64,000 bases of DNA from Paucimonas sp. (GCA_031253995.1 JAIRVG010000024.1:1-64000), one strand, 5' to 3'; positions 18,839-29,569 are shown, numbered from the stretch's first letter. Made by a program: numbers and translations. Notes: generated from the sequence alone by a model not told the origin.

Positions 18839-19285
18839 ATGTCCACCGTAGAAAAGCAAACAGCCAGTCAGACCATGTACGGTGTCGATCCTTACAAGGA
18901 GACCAAGGGTGAGGAGTACATGGGCGCCCCCATGAAGGCCCACTTCATCAAACTGCTCAACGCCTGGAAAGGCGAGCTTATGACCAGTGTCGACCGTACC
19001 GTGGACCACATGAAGGACGAAGCCGCCAACTTCCCCGACCCGGCTGACCGTGCCAGCCAGGAAGAAGAGTTCGCCCTGGAGCTGCGCAACCGCGATCGCG
19101 AGCGAAAGCTGATCAAGAAGATCGACAAGACCCTCGACAAGATCAAGGAAGACGATTACGGCTGGTGCGACGCATGCGGTATCGAGATCGGCCTGCGCCG
19201 CCTGGAAGCCCGTCCGACCGCGGACCTGTGCTTCGACTGCAAGGAACTCGCGGAGAAGAAGGAAAAGCAGGTCGGCAAAGGCTGA
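18839..19285 (+). CDS. dksA: RNA polymerase-binding transcription factor DksA
   Basis: A 148-residue secondary-channel factor that, with ppGpp, inhibits rRNA promoters and activates amino acid promoters. The coiled coil carries the acidic tip DPADRA (about residues 67-72), and a four-cysteine zinc finger has C110, C113, C131 and C134. This is the zinc-containing paralogue. The ATG at 18839 gives the family N terminus MSTVEKQ and follows GAGAGGCGG. A 215-base upstream region contains a GC hairpin (18773-18786). It is followed by a terminator and gluQ, the usual order. Confidence 0.97.
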   Translation: MSTVEKQTASQTMYGVDPYKETKGEEYMGAPMKAHFIKLLNAWKGELMTSVDRTVDHMKDEAANFPDPADRASQEEEFALELRNRDRERKLIKKIDKTLDKIKEDDYGWCDACGIEIGLRRLEARPTADLCFDCKELAEKKEKQVGKG

Positions 19286-19300
19286 ACCTGACTCCAGCAG

Positions 19301-19326
19301 AACGGGGCGCATCATGCGCCCCGTTT
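19301..19326 (+). terminator. dksA terminator
   Basis: A 10-bp perfect stem AACGGGGCGC / GCGCCCCGTT with a five-base loop, 15 bases past the dksA stop. The T-run is short, so some read-through into gluQ is likely. Confidence 0.75.
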
Positions 19327-19348
19327 CATTTATATAGCCGCACTGATC

Positions 19349-20236
19349 ATGACCAACTCTTCCTACATCGGGCGCTTCGCCCCCACCCCCAGTGGTTTCC
19401 TGCACTTCGGCTCGCTGGTGGCGGCTCTCGCCTCCTGGCTCGACGCCCGTGCCGTCGGCGGTCGCTGGCTGCTGCGCATGGAAGACATCGACCCGCCGCG
19501 GGAAGCCCCCGGCGCCCAGGCGGCGATTCTCAAGACCCTGGAAAGCTACGGCCTGGAGTGGGACGGCGAAGTGGTCTACCAGCATGACCGCCATGACGCC
19601 TACGCCGCGGTCATCGAGCGCCTGTTCCGCCAGGGCCTGGCCTACGCCTGCACCTGCTCGCGCAAGCAGCTGGAAGGCTGCAACGGCATCTATCCGGGCC
19701 TGTGCCGCAACCTGCAACACAGCCAGGAAGACGCCGCGATCCGCATCCGCGTGCCGGAATTGACCTACGGCTTCGACGACCGCGTCCAGGGCCATTTCCA
19801 GCAGCATCTGGGTCGTGATGTCGGCGACTTCATCATCCGCCGCCGCGACGGCCTGTACGCCTATCAACTGGCCGTGGTGCTCGACGATGCCTGGCAGGGC
19901 GTGACCGATATCGTCCGTGGCGCCGACCTGCTGGACAACACGCCGCGCCAGCTGTACCTGCAGGAGCTGCTGGGCCTGTCACAGCCGCGCTATCTGCACG
20001 TGCCGCTGATCATCCAGCCGGATGGCCACAAGCTGGGCAAGACCTACCGTTCCGCGCCGCTGCCGGCGGAACAGGCCACGCCGCTGATCCTGCGGGCCTT
20101 GCGCGCACTGGGCCAGGGCACTGATACCAGCATGCTCGACGCCCGTCCCGGCGAAGTCCTGGCCCACGCCGCCCGGCACTGGGATGCGCAAGCGATTCCG
20201 CAGCGCCTGACCGTCCCTGAAGCGGATCTGCACTGA
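19349..20236 (+). CDS. gluQ: Glutamyl-Q tRNA(Asp) synthetase
   Basis: A 295-residue paralogue of the glutamyl-tRNA synthetase catalytic domain without an anticodon-binding domain. It attaches glutamate to queuosine at position 34 of tRNA-Asp. The HIGH-like FAPTPSGFLHFGSL begins near residue 8, a cysteine cluster (CTCSRKQL ... CNGIYPGLC) forms the zinc site near residues 99-117, and KLGKT serves as the KMSKS-like loop. It stands directly behind dksA, as in most gammaproteobacteria, and probably shares its transcript. Confidence 0.95.
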   Translation: MTNSSYIGRFAPTPSGFLHFGSLVAALASWLDARAVGGRWLLRMEDIDPPREAPGAQAAILKTLESYGLEWDGEVVYQHDRHDAYAAVIERLFRQGLAYACTCSRKQLEGCNGIYPGLCRNLQHSQEDAAIRIRVPELTYGFDDRVQGHFQQHLGRDVGDFIIRRRDGLYAYQLAVVLDDAWQGVTDIVRGADLLDNTPRQLYLQELLGLSQPRYLHVPLIIQPDGHKLGKTYRSAPLPAEQATPLILRALRALGQGTDTSMLDARPGEVLAHAARHWDAQAIPQRLTVPEADLH

Positions 20237-20388
20237 ATGCTTGCCGGTAAAAAGAAAGGCCAATAGATTCAATCCCTTGGGCCATGATCGCCAGCCCGTT
20301 TGCAGGCGTCGGCCCTTCCGTTACCATCACCCGCGTTTTGCGCCAATAATAAGTCCAGTTCGCAGCGCACAAATCCAGTGAGGCCAGC

Positions 20389-20565
20389 ATGTACATCTAT
20401 CGTTTGGTCCTGCTTCTGGTCGTGGGGATCTACCTGTTCTCCCCGGCCATCATGGACTGGTGGATCGAGCCGACCGGTGCCTGGTATCGCCCCTACCTGC
20501 TCTGGCTGATCCTGATCGTCGTGACCTTTATCCTGCAGAGCCAACGTGATGCCGATGAGCTTTAG
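20389..20565 (+). CDS. cbrX: CbrX-like small membrane protein upstream of cbrA
   Basis: A 58-residue protein (MYIYRLVLLL...QRDADEL) with two hydrophobic segments, about residues 4-22 and 35-51, separated by a tryptophan-rich loop. It matches in position and character the small gene called cbrX in pseudomonads, which is translationally coupled to cbrA. Its last 11 bases overlap the cbrA start, and cbrA has no clear ribosome-binding site of its own, which supports coupling. GTGAGG lies 5 bases before the ATG. Biochemical role unknown; too short to appear in many annotations. Confidence 0.8.
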   Translation: MYIYRLVLLLVVGIYLFSPAIMDWWIEPTGAWYRPYLLWLILIVVTFILQSQRDADEL

Positions 20566-23503
20566 CCTGACCCAGATGATCCTGATCAGCGCCGCCTACC
20601 TGCTGGTGCTGTTCGGCGTGGCCTGGATCAGCGAACGGGGCATGATCCCGCGGGCGATCATCCGCCACCCGCTGACCTACACCCTTTCGCTCGGCGTCTA
20701 CGCCAGCGCCTGGGCCTTCTATGGCACGGTGGGCCTGGCCTACCAGTACGGCTACGGCTTCCTCGCCTGTTACCTCGGGGTATCCGGGGCCTTCCTGCTG
20801 GCGCCGGTGCTGCTCTACCCGATTCTCAAGATCACCCGCACCTACCAGCTCTCGTCCCTTGCCGACCTGATCGCCTTCCGTTTCCGCAGCACCTGGGCCG
20901 GTGCCCTGACCACGGTGTTCATGCTGATCGGCGTGCTGCCGCTGCTGGCCCTGCAGATCCAGGCGGTGGCCGACTCCATCAGCATCCTTACCGGCGAACC
21001 GGTGAAGAGCCGCGTGGCCCTGGCCTTCTGCGCCATGATCACCCTGTTCACCATCTTCTTCGGCTCGCGGCACATCGCTACCCGCGAGAAGCACGAGGGC
21101 CTGGTCTTCGCCATCGCCTTCGAGTCGGTGGTCAAGCTCCTGGCCCTGGGCGGGATCGGCCTGTATGCGCTGTACGGCGTGTTCGGCGGTCCTCACCAGC
21201 TGGAAGTCTGGCTGCTGCAGAACCAGACCGCCCTCGCTGCCCTGCACACACCTTTGCAGGAAGGACCATGGCGCACCCTGCTGCTGGTGTTCTTCGCCTC
21301 GGCCATCGTCATGCCGCACATGTACCACATGGCCTTCACCGAGAACCTCAACCCGCGCTCGCTGGTCAGCGCCAGCTGGGGCCTGCCGCTGTTCCTGCTG
21401 CTGATGAGCCTGGCGGTGCCGCTGATCCTCTGGGCCGGCCTCAAGCTCGGCGCCAGCACCAACCCGGAATTCTTCACCCTCGGCCTGGGCATCGCCGCCA
21501 ATAACGAAGCCCTGGCGTTGCTTGCCTATATCGGAGGGTTGTCTGCCGCCAGCGGCCTGATCATCGTCACCACCCTGGCGCTGTCCGGCATGGCGCTGAA
21601 CCACCTGGTGCTGCCGCTGTACCAGCCGCCGGCCGAAGGCAACATCTACCGCTGGCTGAAATGGACCCGCCGCGCGCTGATCGTCGCCATCATCGCCGCC
21701 GGCTTCGGTTTCTACCTGCTGCTCGGTGCCCAGCAAGACCTGGCCAACCTCGGCATCGTCGCCTTCGTCGCCACCCTGCAGTTCCTGCCGGGCGTGTTGT
21801 CGGTGCTGTACTGGCCGACCGCCAACCGCCGCGGCTTCATCGCCGGCCTGCTCGCCGGCATCACCGTGTGGATGGTGACCATGCTGTTGCCGCTGGTGGG
21901 CAACCTGCAGGGCTTCTACATCCCGCTGCTGAACATGATCTACGTGCTGGACGACACCAGCTGGCACATGGCGGCGATCGCTTCGCTGGCCGTCAACGTG
22001 CTGTTGTTCACCCTGATCTCGCTGTTCACCAATGCCAGTTCCGAGGAAGTCGCGGCCGCCGAAGCCTGTGCGGTGGACAACGTGCGCCGGCCGCAGCGCC
22101 GCGAGCTGCACGCCGCCTCGCCGCAGGAGTTCGCCACCCAGCTGGCCAAGCCGCTGGGGGCCAAGGCCGCGCAGAAGGAAGTCGAGCAGGCCCTGCGCGA
22201 CCTCTACCTGCCGTTCGACGAACGTCGCCCCTATGCCTTGCGCCGCCTGCGCGACCGCATCGAGGCCAACCTGTCCGGCCTGATGGGCCCGAGCGTGGCC
22301 CAGGACATGGTGGAAACCTTCCTGCCCTACAAGTCGGGCAGCGAGAACTACGTCACCGAGGACATCCATTTCATCGAGAGTCGGCTGGAGGACTACCACT
22401 CGCGTCTCACCGGTCTTGCCGCCGAGCTGGATGCCCTGCGCCGCTACCACCGGCAGACCCTGCAGGAACTGCCCATGGGCGTCTGCTCCCTGGCCAAGGA
22501 CCAGGAGATCCTCATGTGGAACAAGGCCATGGAGGAGCTCACCGGGATCCCCGCCAAGCGCGTGGTCGGCTCGCGCCTGACCACCATCGTCGAACCCTGG
22601 CGCGGCCTGCTCCAGGGCTTCATCAACGTCCCCGACGAACACCTGCACAAGCAGCGCCTGGGCCTGGACGGCCAGACCCGCTGGCTGAACCTGCACAAGG
22701 CGGCCATCGACGAGCCACTGGCCCCCGGCAACAGCGGCCTGGTGCTGCTGGTGGAAGACCTCACCGAAACCCAGATGCTCGAAGACAAGCTGGTGCACTC
22801 CGAGCGCCTGGCCAGCATCGGCCGCCTGGCCGCCGGAGTCGCCCACGAGATCGGCAACCCGGTGACCGGCATCGCCTGCCTGGCGCAGAACCTGCGCGAG
22901 GAACGCGAAGAAGACGGCGAGATCACCGAGCTGAGCAGCCAGATCCTCGAACAGACCAAGCGCATCTCGCGCATCGTCCAGTCGCTGATGAGCTTCGCCC
23001 ACGCCGGCAGCCACCAGCACAGCGACGAGCCGGTGTGCCTGGCCGAAGTGGCGCAGGACGCCATCGGTCTGCTGGCGTTGAACCGGCGCAATTTCGAAGT
23101 ACAGTTCTTCAACCTGTGCGACCCCGAGCACTGGGTCGAAGGCGATCCGCAGCGCCTCGCGCAAGTACTGATCAACCTGCTCTCCAACGCCCGTGATGCC
23201 TCGCCCGCCGGTGCTGCGGTGCGGGTGCGCAGCGAGGCCAGCGAACACACCGTCGACCTCATCGTCGAGGACGAAGGCAGCGGTATCCCGAAAAACATCA
23301 TGGACCGCCTGTTCGAACCCTTCTTCACCACCAAGGACCCGGGCGAAGGAACGGGGCTGGGGCTCGCTCTGGTCTATTCCATCGTGGAAGAGCATTATGG
23401 ACAGATCACCATCGACAGCCCGGCCGATACCAAGAGCCAACGTGGCACCAGGATCCGTGTGACCCTGCCACGACATGTCGAAGCGACGTCCGCTGTGAAC
23501 TGA
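20555..23503 (+). CDS. cbrA: Sensor histidine kinase CbrA
   Basis: A 982-residue hybrid of an SLC5-type sodium/solute symporter domain (about residues 1-500, some 13 membrane segments), a linker with a STAC-like region, a PAS domain (about 625-740), HisKA with phospho-acceptor H764 in [14 protein letters not shown], and a HATPase_c domain with DEGSGIP and [10 protein letters not shown]. CbrA phosphorylates CbrB in response to carbon/nitrogen balance and, in pseudomonads, affects histidine uptake. The ATG at 20555 (MSFSLTQ) fits the family. In-frame GTG and ATG codons at 20546 and 20549 are alternatives. Confidence 0.95.
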   Translation: MSFSLTQMILISAAYLLVLFGVAWISERGMIPRAIIRHPLTYTLSLGVYASAWAFYGTVGLAYQYGYGFLACYLGVSGAFLLAPVLLYPILKITRTYQLSSLADLIAFRFRSTWAGALTTVFMLIGVLPLLALQIQAVADSISILTGEPVKSRVALAFCAMITLFTIFFGSRHIATREKHEGLVFAIAFESVVKLLALGGIGLYALYGVFGGPHQLEVWLLQNQTALAALHTPLQEGPWRTLLLVFFASAIVMPHMYHMAFTENLNPRSLVSASWGLPLFLLLMSLAVPLILWAGLKLGASTNPEFFTLGLGIAANNEALALLAYIGGLSAASGLIIVTTLALSGMALNHLVLPLYQPPAEGNIYRWLKWTRRALIVAIIAAGFGFYLLLGAQQDLANLGIVAFVATLQFLPGVLSVLYWPTANRRGFIAGLLAGITVWMVTMLLPLVGNLQGFYIPLLNMIYVLDDTSWHMAAIASLAVNVLLFTLISLFTNASSEEVAAAEACAVDNVRRPQRRELHAASPQEFATQLAKPLGAKAAQKEVEQALRDLYLPFDERRPYALRRLRDRIEANLSGLMGPSVAQDMVETFLPYKSGSENYVTEDIHFIESRLEDYHSRLTGLAAELDALRRYHRQTLQELPMGVCSLAKDQEILMWNKAMEELTGIPAKRVVGSRLTTIVEPWRGLLQGFINVPDEHLHKQRLGLDGQTRWLNLHKAAIDEPLAPGNSGLVLLVEDLTETQMLEDKLVHSERLASIGRLAAGVAHEIGNPVTGIACLAQNLREEREEDGEITELSSQILEQTKRISRIVQSLMSFAHAGSHQHSDEPVCLAEVAQDAIGLLALNRRNFEVQFFNLCDPEHWVEGDPQRLAQVLINLLSNARDASPAGAAVRVRSEASEHTVDLIVEDEGSGIPKNIMDRLFEPFFTTKDPGEGTGLGLALVYSIVEEHYGQITIDSPADTKSQRGTRIRVTLPRHVEATSAVN

Positions 23504-23525
23504 GACCGTCGAGAGAATTGAATCA

Positions 23526-24965
<1,440 letters not shown>

Positions 24966-25025
24966 ATGAGTGGGTGCGGCATGGTGTCACCCCCAAACGG
25001 GTAACACCGCATTTCTGCCAAAAAC

Positions 25026-25051
25026 TGTTACCTCGGCAAGAGGTCGTAACA
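25026..25051 (+). promoter_or_regulatory. CbrB-type enhancer site upstream of crcZ
   Basis: A perfect inverted repeat TGTTAC-N14-GTAACA, centred about 137 bases upstream of the crcZ start, has the arrangement described for CbrB binding. A weaker copy TGTCAC-N10-GTAACA lies at 24985-25006. Confidence 0.8.
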
Positions 25052-25052
25052 A

Positions 25053-25090
25053 AAACCGGGGCTTACGGTAACGAAACCCCGGTTTTTTTT
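25053..25090 (+). terminator. cbrB terminator
   Basis: Stem AAACCGGGG (25053-25061) and CCCCGGTTT (25077-25085) with a 15-base loop, followed by a run of eight T that begins inside the 3' arm. It insulates crcZ from cbrAB read-through. Confidence 0.9.
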
Positions 25091-25149
25091 CGCCCCAAAA
25101 TCACCCCCAATCCCGGCTAACCCCTTGTTTTACTGGGCTTTGCAAAAGT

Positions 25150-25165
25150 TGGCACGGCACCTGCT
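25150..25165 (+). promoter_or_regulatory. sigma-54 promoter of crcZ
   Basis: TGGCACGGCACCTGCT has the -24 GG and -12 GC elements at the required ten-base gap. Transcription should begin near 25175. Confidence 0.9.
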
Positions 25166-25174
25166 ATATGTTCG

Positions 25175-25551
25175 GTACAAGAACAATAACAAGCACTGCA
25201 AAACACAATAAAAATAAGACGAATCGGCTCACGCACAATAAGAACAAGACGGCGGAGGCGCAGCTAACTGATTCTTTTGGAGAGGAGTTGTGTTTGGGGC
25301 TTGCCCCACAACCAGGCAGAGAACAACAAAAACTGCACTCAAGCAGAGCCTGAACTGGTTGGATCGAGAGATCATCGCAACATCGGCGATCAAAGCAATC
25401 CGTTTGCTCTTGTACTCCCGGTTAGGGAGACAGTCCACCAGCCTCGCGGCATTTGGTGGCCAGGGCACTCAACAAAAACAAGAAGCCCGACCAAAAAAAC
25501 AATAAGAGCACGCAACTACTTCTTGGGGAGCTTCGGCTCCCCTTGTAGTTT
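25175..25551 (+). ncRNA. crcZ: CrcZ, Hfq/Crc-sequestering RNA
   Basis: An RNA of about 377 bases between the sigma-54 promoter and a terminator. It carries six A-rich CA motifs that fit the AANAAYAA type bound by Hfq with Crc: near 25179-25192, 25199-25219, 25234-25249, 25319-25333, 25469-25484 and 25492-25507. CrcZ titrates Hfq/Crc and lifts catabolite repression of translation. Location between cbrB and pcnB is conserved in the genus. Open frames over this interval have no protein-like composition and are rejected. The start is inferred from promoter spacing. Confidence 0.93.
25514..25551 (+). terminator. crcZ terminator
   Basis: An extended hairpin with outer AACTAC / GTAGTT arms, an internal mismatch, and GGGGAGC-TTCG-GCTCCCC at the tip. 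Only a short T stretch follows. Confidence 0.85.
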
Positions 25552-25623
25552 CCGCCCCTGGCGATCCCATCCGCGTCATTTCATCCCCCGCTTCTCGGGT
25601 GCCTACACCCTTTTCCGACTAAA

Positions 25624-25632
25624 TGCTAGAAT
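25624..25632 (+). promoter_or_regulatory. candidate pcnB extended -10 promoter
   Basis: TGCTAGAAT resembles an extended -10 element; no good -35 is seen 17 bases before it. It lies 63 bases upstream of the chosen pcnB ATG, which argues against the longer frame beginning at 25623. Confidence 0.35.
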
Positions 25633-25694
25633 CCGTGCCCATCATGCGGCCTTTCTCTATTTCTGGCCGAAAATTCCTTCAAACAGTGCATCCC

Positions 25695-27083
25695 ATGCTG
25701 AAGAAGCTGTTCCAGTCTTTCCGTCCTCCGGCGCGCGTGCAGCACCACATCCGCACCACGCCCGAGGTGATCAATCATTCGCAGCACTCGCTGCAGCGCC
25801 ATCAGTTCAGCCGCCACGCGGTGAACATCGTCGAGCGCCTGCAGAGCGCCGGCTACCAGGCCTATCTGGTCGGCGGCTGCGTCCGTGACATGATGCTGGG
25901 CATCACGCCCAAGGACTTCGACGTCGCCACCAGTGCCACGCCTGAGCAGATCCGTGCCGAGTTCCGCAATGCGCGGGTCATTGGCCGGCGCTTCAAGCTG
26001 GTCCACGTGCATTTCGGTCGCGAAATCATCGAGGTCGCCACCTTCCGCGCCAATCATCCGGTCGACGAAGAAGAAAACAGTCACCAGTCGTCCCGCAACG
26101 AAAGCGGACGGATCCTGCGTGACAACGTCTACGGCACCCTGGAAGAAGACGCCCAGCGCCGTGACTTCACGATCAATGCGCTGTACTACGATCCGGTCAG
26201 CGAGCGCATCCTCGACTACGCCAACGGCGTGCACGACATCCGCAACCGCCTGATCCGCCTGATCGGTGATCCGACCCAGCGCTACCAGGAAGACCCGGTG
26301 CGCATGCTGCGCGCGGTACGTTTCGCCGCCAAGCTGAATTTCGGCATCGAGAAGCACACCGTGCTGCCGATCCGCCAGCTGGCACCGATGCTGCGGGAAA
26401 TTCCGGCCGCGCGGCTGTTCGAAGAGTCGCTGAAGCTGTTCCTGTCCGGGCATGCCGCCGACACCTTCGAGATGCTGGTCGACCTGCAACTGTTCGACCC
26501 GCTGTTCCCGGCCAGTGCCCAAGCCCTGGAAGAACACCCGACCTACACCCACACGCTGATCAGCCAGGCGCTGATCAACACCGACCTGCGGGTTCGGCAG
26601 GGCAAGCCGGTAACCCCGGCATTCCTCTTCGCCGCACTGCTCTGGCCAGCCCTGCCGGGCCGCGCGCTGTACCTGCAGAGCCGTGGCATGCCGCCGATCC
26701 CGGCAATGAACGAAGCGGCCCACGAGCTGATCTTCGAGCAATGCCAGCGCATCGCCATTCCGAAGCGTTTCACCCTGCCGATCCGCGAGATCTGGGACAT
26801 GCAGGAGCGTCTGCCACGGCGCAGCGGCAAGCGCGCCGACCTGCTCCTGGACAACCCGCGTTTCCGTGCCGGCTACGACTTCCTGCTGCTGCGTGAAAGC
26901 GCCGGCGAGGAAACCGATGACCTCGGCCAGTGGTGGACTGACTACCAGGAATGCAACGAAAGCGAGCGTCGCGAGATGATCCGCGAGCTCGGCGGGCGTG
27001 ACGAAGGCACTGGTGCCGGCCCACGCAAACGCAAGCGCAGCCCGAGCAAACGCCGTCGCGCCGATGGCGGCGCAGGCGAGTGA
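25695..27083 (+). CDS. pcnB: Poly(A) polymerase PcnB
   Basis: A 462-residue class II nucleotidyltransferase that adds 3' poly(A) tails and promotes RNA decay. The signature YLVGGCVRDMMLG with the catalytic aspartates in KDFDVATSA lies near residues 55-77. An RNA-binding helical part follows and the tail is strongly basic (PRKRKRSPSKRRR). The longest frame starts at 25623, inside the probable promoter. The ATG at 25695 (MLKKLF) matches the pseudomonad N terminus. The stop overlaps the folK start. Confidence 0.95.
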   Translation: MLKKLFQSFRPPARVQHHIRTTPEVINHSQHSLQRHQFSRHAVNIVERLQSAGYQAYLVGGCVRDMMLGITPKDFDVATSATPEQIRAEFRNARVIGRRFKLVHVHFGREIIEVATFRANHPVDEEENSHQSSRNESGRILRDNVYGTLEEDAQRRDFTINALYYDPVSERILDYANGVHDIRNRLIRLIGDPTQRYQEDPVRMLRAVRFAAKLNFGIEKHTVLPIRQLAPMLREIPAARLFEESLKLFLSGHAADTFEMLVDLQLFDPLFPASAQALEEHPTYTHTLISQALINTDLRVRQGKPVTPAFLFAALLWPALPGRALYLQSRGMPPIPAMNEAAHELIFEQCQRIAIPKRFTLPIREIWDMQERLPRRSGKRADLLLDNPRFRAGYDFLLLRESAGEETDDLGQWWTDYQECNESERREMIRELGGRDEGTGAGPRKRKRSPSKRRRADGGAGE

Positions 27084-27565
27084 GCCTGATGCAGCGCGTC
27101 TATATCGGGCTTGGCAGCAACCTGGCCAATCCCCAGGAGCAACTGCGCAGTGCCCTTGAGGCCCTGGCGCAGTTGCCGGACACGCAGTTGGCCGGCGTCT
27201 CGTCCTTCTATGCCAGCGATTCGTTGTCCCCGGGCCAGCCGCGCTATACCAACGCCGTGGCCGCGCTGGACACCACCCTTGCTCCCATCGCCCTGCTCGA
27301 CGCCCTGCAAGGCATCGAGGCCGACCAGGGCCGCGAGCGCAAGGAGCGCTGGGGGCCGCGGACCCTGGACCTGGATATCCTGCTGTATGCCGACCAGGTG
27401 ATCGATGAGCCTCGTCTCAAGGTCCCGCACTATCACATGCAGGCACGTCCGTTCGTGCTCTATCCCCTGGCCGAACTGGTACCCGAGGGCTTCTGCCTGG
27501 CGGACCGGCGGCCTCTCGCGCAACTGCTGGCGGATTGCCCGTTCGTCGGGCTGGAGCGGCTGTAG
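27080..27565 (+). CDS. folK: 2-amino-4-hydroxy-6-hydroxymethyldihydropteridine pyrophosphokinase
   Basis: A 161-residue HPPK of folate synthesis that pyrophosphorylates the pterin before dihydropteroate synthase. The N-terminal YIGLGSNLANP and the family signature RWGPRTLDLDILLY (about residues 92-105) with its Mg2+-binding aspartates are intact. The GTG at 27080 overlaps the pcnB stop (GTGA). The ATG at 27089 would give MQRVYIG and is a possible alternative. pcnB-folK-panB-panC order is conserved in many gammaproteobacteria. Confidence 0.95.
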   Translation: MSLMQRVYIGLGSNLANPQEQLRSALEALAQLPDTQLAGVSSFYASDSLSPGQPRYTNAVAALDTTLAPIALLDALQGIEADQGRERKERWGPRTLDLDILLYADQVIDEPRLKVPHYHMQARPFVLYPLAELVPEGFCLADRRPLAQLLADCPFVGLERL

Positions 27566-27625
27566 CAGCCTGTCTTGAGTCTTTCGACGCTCTCCAGAAA
27601 AGATGTGTAGATATCCACACCCAGC

Positions 27626-27659
27626 GGTAACGCCCGTAACAATGCGGTAACACCGTAAT
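27626..27659. repeat. cluster of GTAAC repeats upstream of panB
   Basis: GTAAC occurs at 27627, 27636 and 27647 and GTAAT at 27655, all in the same orientation and 8 to 11 bases apart, within the 241-base folK-panB spacer. This could be an operator. The rest of the spacer shows no gene; a TTGACT at 27660 lacks a correctly spaced -10. Confidence 0.5.
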
Positions 27660-27806
27660 TGACTTCCCTCCGCGCGCTCACGACTATAGGCGTCCCGTGG
27701 CACGACCGTGCCGTATACAAGGCCGGGAACGGATTGACCCAAACACCACACTCGATGATGTGCCGTTCCAGTGGTTTTCACAGCGCCTGAACGAGGATTG
27801 CTTTTC

Positions 27807-28607
27807 ATGCCAGACGTAACCCTGACCACCCTGCAGGCCCTCAAGGCCAAGGGTGAGAAAATCGCCATGCTGACCTGCTACGACGCGACCTTCGCCCAGG
27901 TCGCCGCCCGTGCCGGTGTCGAGATCCTGTTGGTAGGCGACTCCCTGGGGATGGTCCTGCAGGGCCATGACAGTACCCTGCCCGTGACCAATGCCGACAT
28001 GGCCTACCACATTGCCAGCGTCAAGCGTGGCAACGAAGGTGCACTGATCCTCGCCGATGTGCCGTTCATGGCGTACGCCACCCCCGACCACGCCTTCGCC
28101 AGCTGCGCCGAGCTGATGCGTGCCGGCGCGCACATGGTCAAGCTCGAAGGTGCCGCCTGGCTCGCCGATACCGTGCGCCAGCTGGCCGACCGCGGCGTGC
28201 CCACCTGCGTCCACCTTGGCCTGACGCCACAGGCAGTCAATATCCTCGGTGGCTACAAGGTCCAGGGCCGTCAGGAAAACCAGGCTCGCCAGATGCGCGC
28301 CGACGCCATCGCCCTGGAACAGGCCGGAGCAGCCATGCTCCTGCTCGAATGCGTGCCAAGCGAACTGGCTGCGGAAATCACCCAGGCGGTGGGTATCCCG
28401 GTGATCGGCATCGGTGCCGGCAGCGCCACCGATGGCCAGGTACTGGTCATGCACGACATGCTCGGCCTGTCCCTGAGCGGTCGCGCACCGAAGTTCGTGA
28501 AGAACTTCATGGCCGGCCAGGCGGACATCGCCAGCGCCTTCCAGGCCTACGTCAAGGAGGTCAAGGACGTGACCTTCCCTGGCAGCGAACATGGGTTCAG
28601 TGCATGA
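27807..28607 (+). CDS. panB: 3-methyl-2-oxobutanoate hydroxymethyltransferase
   Basis: A 266-residue TIM-barrel enzyme that transfers a hydroxymethyl group from methylenetetrahydrofolate to ketoisovalerate, giving ketopantoate for pantothenate and CoA. The metal-binding [15 protein letters not shown] and KLEGAAW segments and the catalytic glutamate in LLECVPSEL are seen. The ATG at 27807 (MPDVTLTTL) matches the family; the open frame upstream is spurious. Its stop overlaps the panC start (ATGA). Its substrate comes from the valine pathway encoded at the left of the window. Confidence 0.96.
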   Translation: MPDVTLTTLQALKAKGEKIAMLTCYDATFAQVAARAGVEILLVGDSLGMVLQGHDSTLPVTNADMAYHIASVKRGNEGALILADVPFMAYATPDHAFASCAELMRAGAHMVKLEGAAWLADTVRQLADRGVPTCVHLGLTPQAVNILGGYKVQGRQENQARQMRADAIALEQAGAAMLLLECVPSELAAEITQAVGIPVIGIGAGSATDGQVLVMHDMLGLSLSGRAPKFVKNFMAGQADIASAFQAYVKEVKDVTFPGSEHGFSA

Positions 28608-29461
28608 ATACCGTCAAGAGCGTCCTTGAACTGCGTGCCGCCGTCGCCCGTGCCCGTGGCGAAGGCAAGCGCATCGCCTTCGTGCCGACCATGGGCAACC
28701 TGCACAGCGGCCACGCCGCGCTGGTGACCAAGGCCGCGCAGCGCGCCGATTTCGTCGTCGCGAGCATCTTCGTCAACCCGCTGCAGTTCGGCCCCAGCGA
28801 AGACCTCGACAAATACCCGCGGACCCTCGCCGCCGACCAGGAAAAACTCTTCGAAGCCGGCTGCCACCTGCTGTTCGCCCCTACCGTCGAGGAAATGTAC
28901 CCGGACGGCATGGGCGTGCAGACCCGGGTCAGCGTCCCGCAGCTCTCCGAAGGCCTTTGCGGCGCCAGCCGCCCCGGGCATTTCGAGGGCGTGGCGACGG
29001 TGGTCAGCAAGCTGTTCAACATGGTCCAGCCGGACCTTGCCGTGTTCGGCCAGAAGGACTTCCAGCAACTGGCCGTGATCCGCGCCATGGTCCGCGACCT
29101 GAACATGCCGATCCAGATCATCGGCGAGCCGACCGTGCGGGCCGAGGACGGCCTGGCGCTGTCGTCGCGCAACGGCTACCTGACGGCCGAGCAGCGCGCC
29201 ACCGCGCCCGTGGTCTACCGCACCCTGAGCCAACTGGCCGAAGCGATCCGCCAGGGTCGGCGCGACTACCCGGCGCTGATCGCCGAAGGCCAGCAAGCAC
29301 TGGTCGCCGCCGGCCTCAAGCCCGACTACCTGGAAGTTCGCCAGGCCCTCAACCTGCGCCCCGCCACGGCAGACGATCGTGACCTGGTGATCCTCGTCGC
29401 GGCCTACCTTGGCAACACCCGCCTGATCGACAACCTGCACCTGAATCTCGACGCCAGCTAA
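28604..29461 (+). CDS. panC: Pantoate--beta-alanine ligase
   Basis: A 285-residue cytoplasmic ligase that joins pantoate and beta-alanine at the cost of ATP to AMP. The nucleotidyltransferase motif [14 protein letters not shown] (about residues 27-40) and the KMSKS-like LSSRNGYL (near 185) are intact. The ATG at 28604 overlaps the panB stop by four bases. A hairpin (29472-29494, GCCCCGT / ACGGGGC) follows without a T-run. Confidence 0.96.
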   Translation: MNTVKSVLELRAAVARARGEGKRIAFVPTMGNLHSGHAALVTKAAQRADFVVASIFVNPLQFGPSEDLDKYPRTLAADQEKLFEAGCHLLFAPTVEEMYPDGMGVQTRVSVPQLSEGLCGASRPGHFEGVATVVSKLFNMVQPDLAVFGQKDFQQLAVIRAMVRDLNMPIQIIGEPTVRAEDGLALSSRNGYLTAEQRATAPVVYRTLSQLAEAIRQGRRDYPALIAEGQQALVAAGLKPDYLEVRQALNLRPATADDRDLVILVAAYLGNTRLIDNLHLNLDAS

Positions 29462-29471
29462 GCTCAGGAAT

Positions 29472-29494
29472 GCCCCGTTCGCCCGCCACGGGGC
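29472..29494 (+). terminator. hairpin after panC
   Basis: A 7-bp GC-rich stem with a nine-base loop, 10 bases past panC. The absence of a T-run makes it a weak or processed terminator. Confidence 0.4.
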
Positions 29495-29529
29495 CAGGCT
29501 GTTAGCAAAATGACATATCTCAATGGCTT

Positions 29530-29569
29530 TTACCGGCCCGTCGCGAAATAATCCGCGACGGGCCGGTAA
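29530..29569. repeat. perfect 16-bp inverted repeat between panC and pgi
   Basis: The arm TTACCGGCCCGTCGCG is followed by the AT-rich loop AAATAATC and the exact reverse complement of the arm. It ends 56 bases before the pgi ATG. Neither side has a T-run, so it is not an ordinary terminator. It may be an RNA structure in the pgi leader, an operator or a chromosomal palindromic element. Confidence 0.85.

Noticed and set aside
20528..23476. 982-residue antisense open frame across cbrA
   Set aside because: Long antisense frames are common in GC-rich genes; its Gln/His/Gly-rich composition mirrors cbrA codons and no domain is seen.
25277..25888. 203-residue plus-strand open frame over crcZ and the start of pcnB
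   Set aside because: It covers the crcZ RNA, its terminator and the pcnB promoter, has no ribosome-binding site and no protein-like composition.
27660..27693. Sigma-70 promoter for panB from TTGACT to TATAGG
   Set aside because: The gap between the boxes is about 20 bases, too long for a normal promoter.
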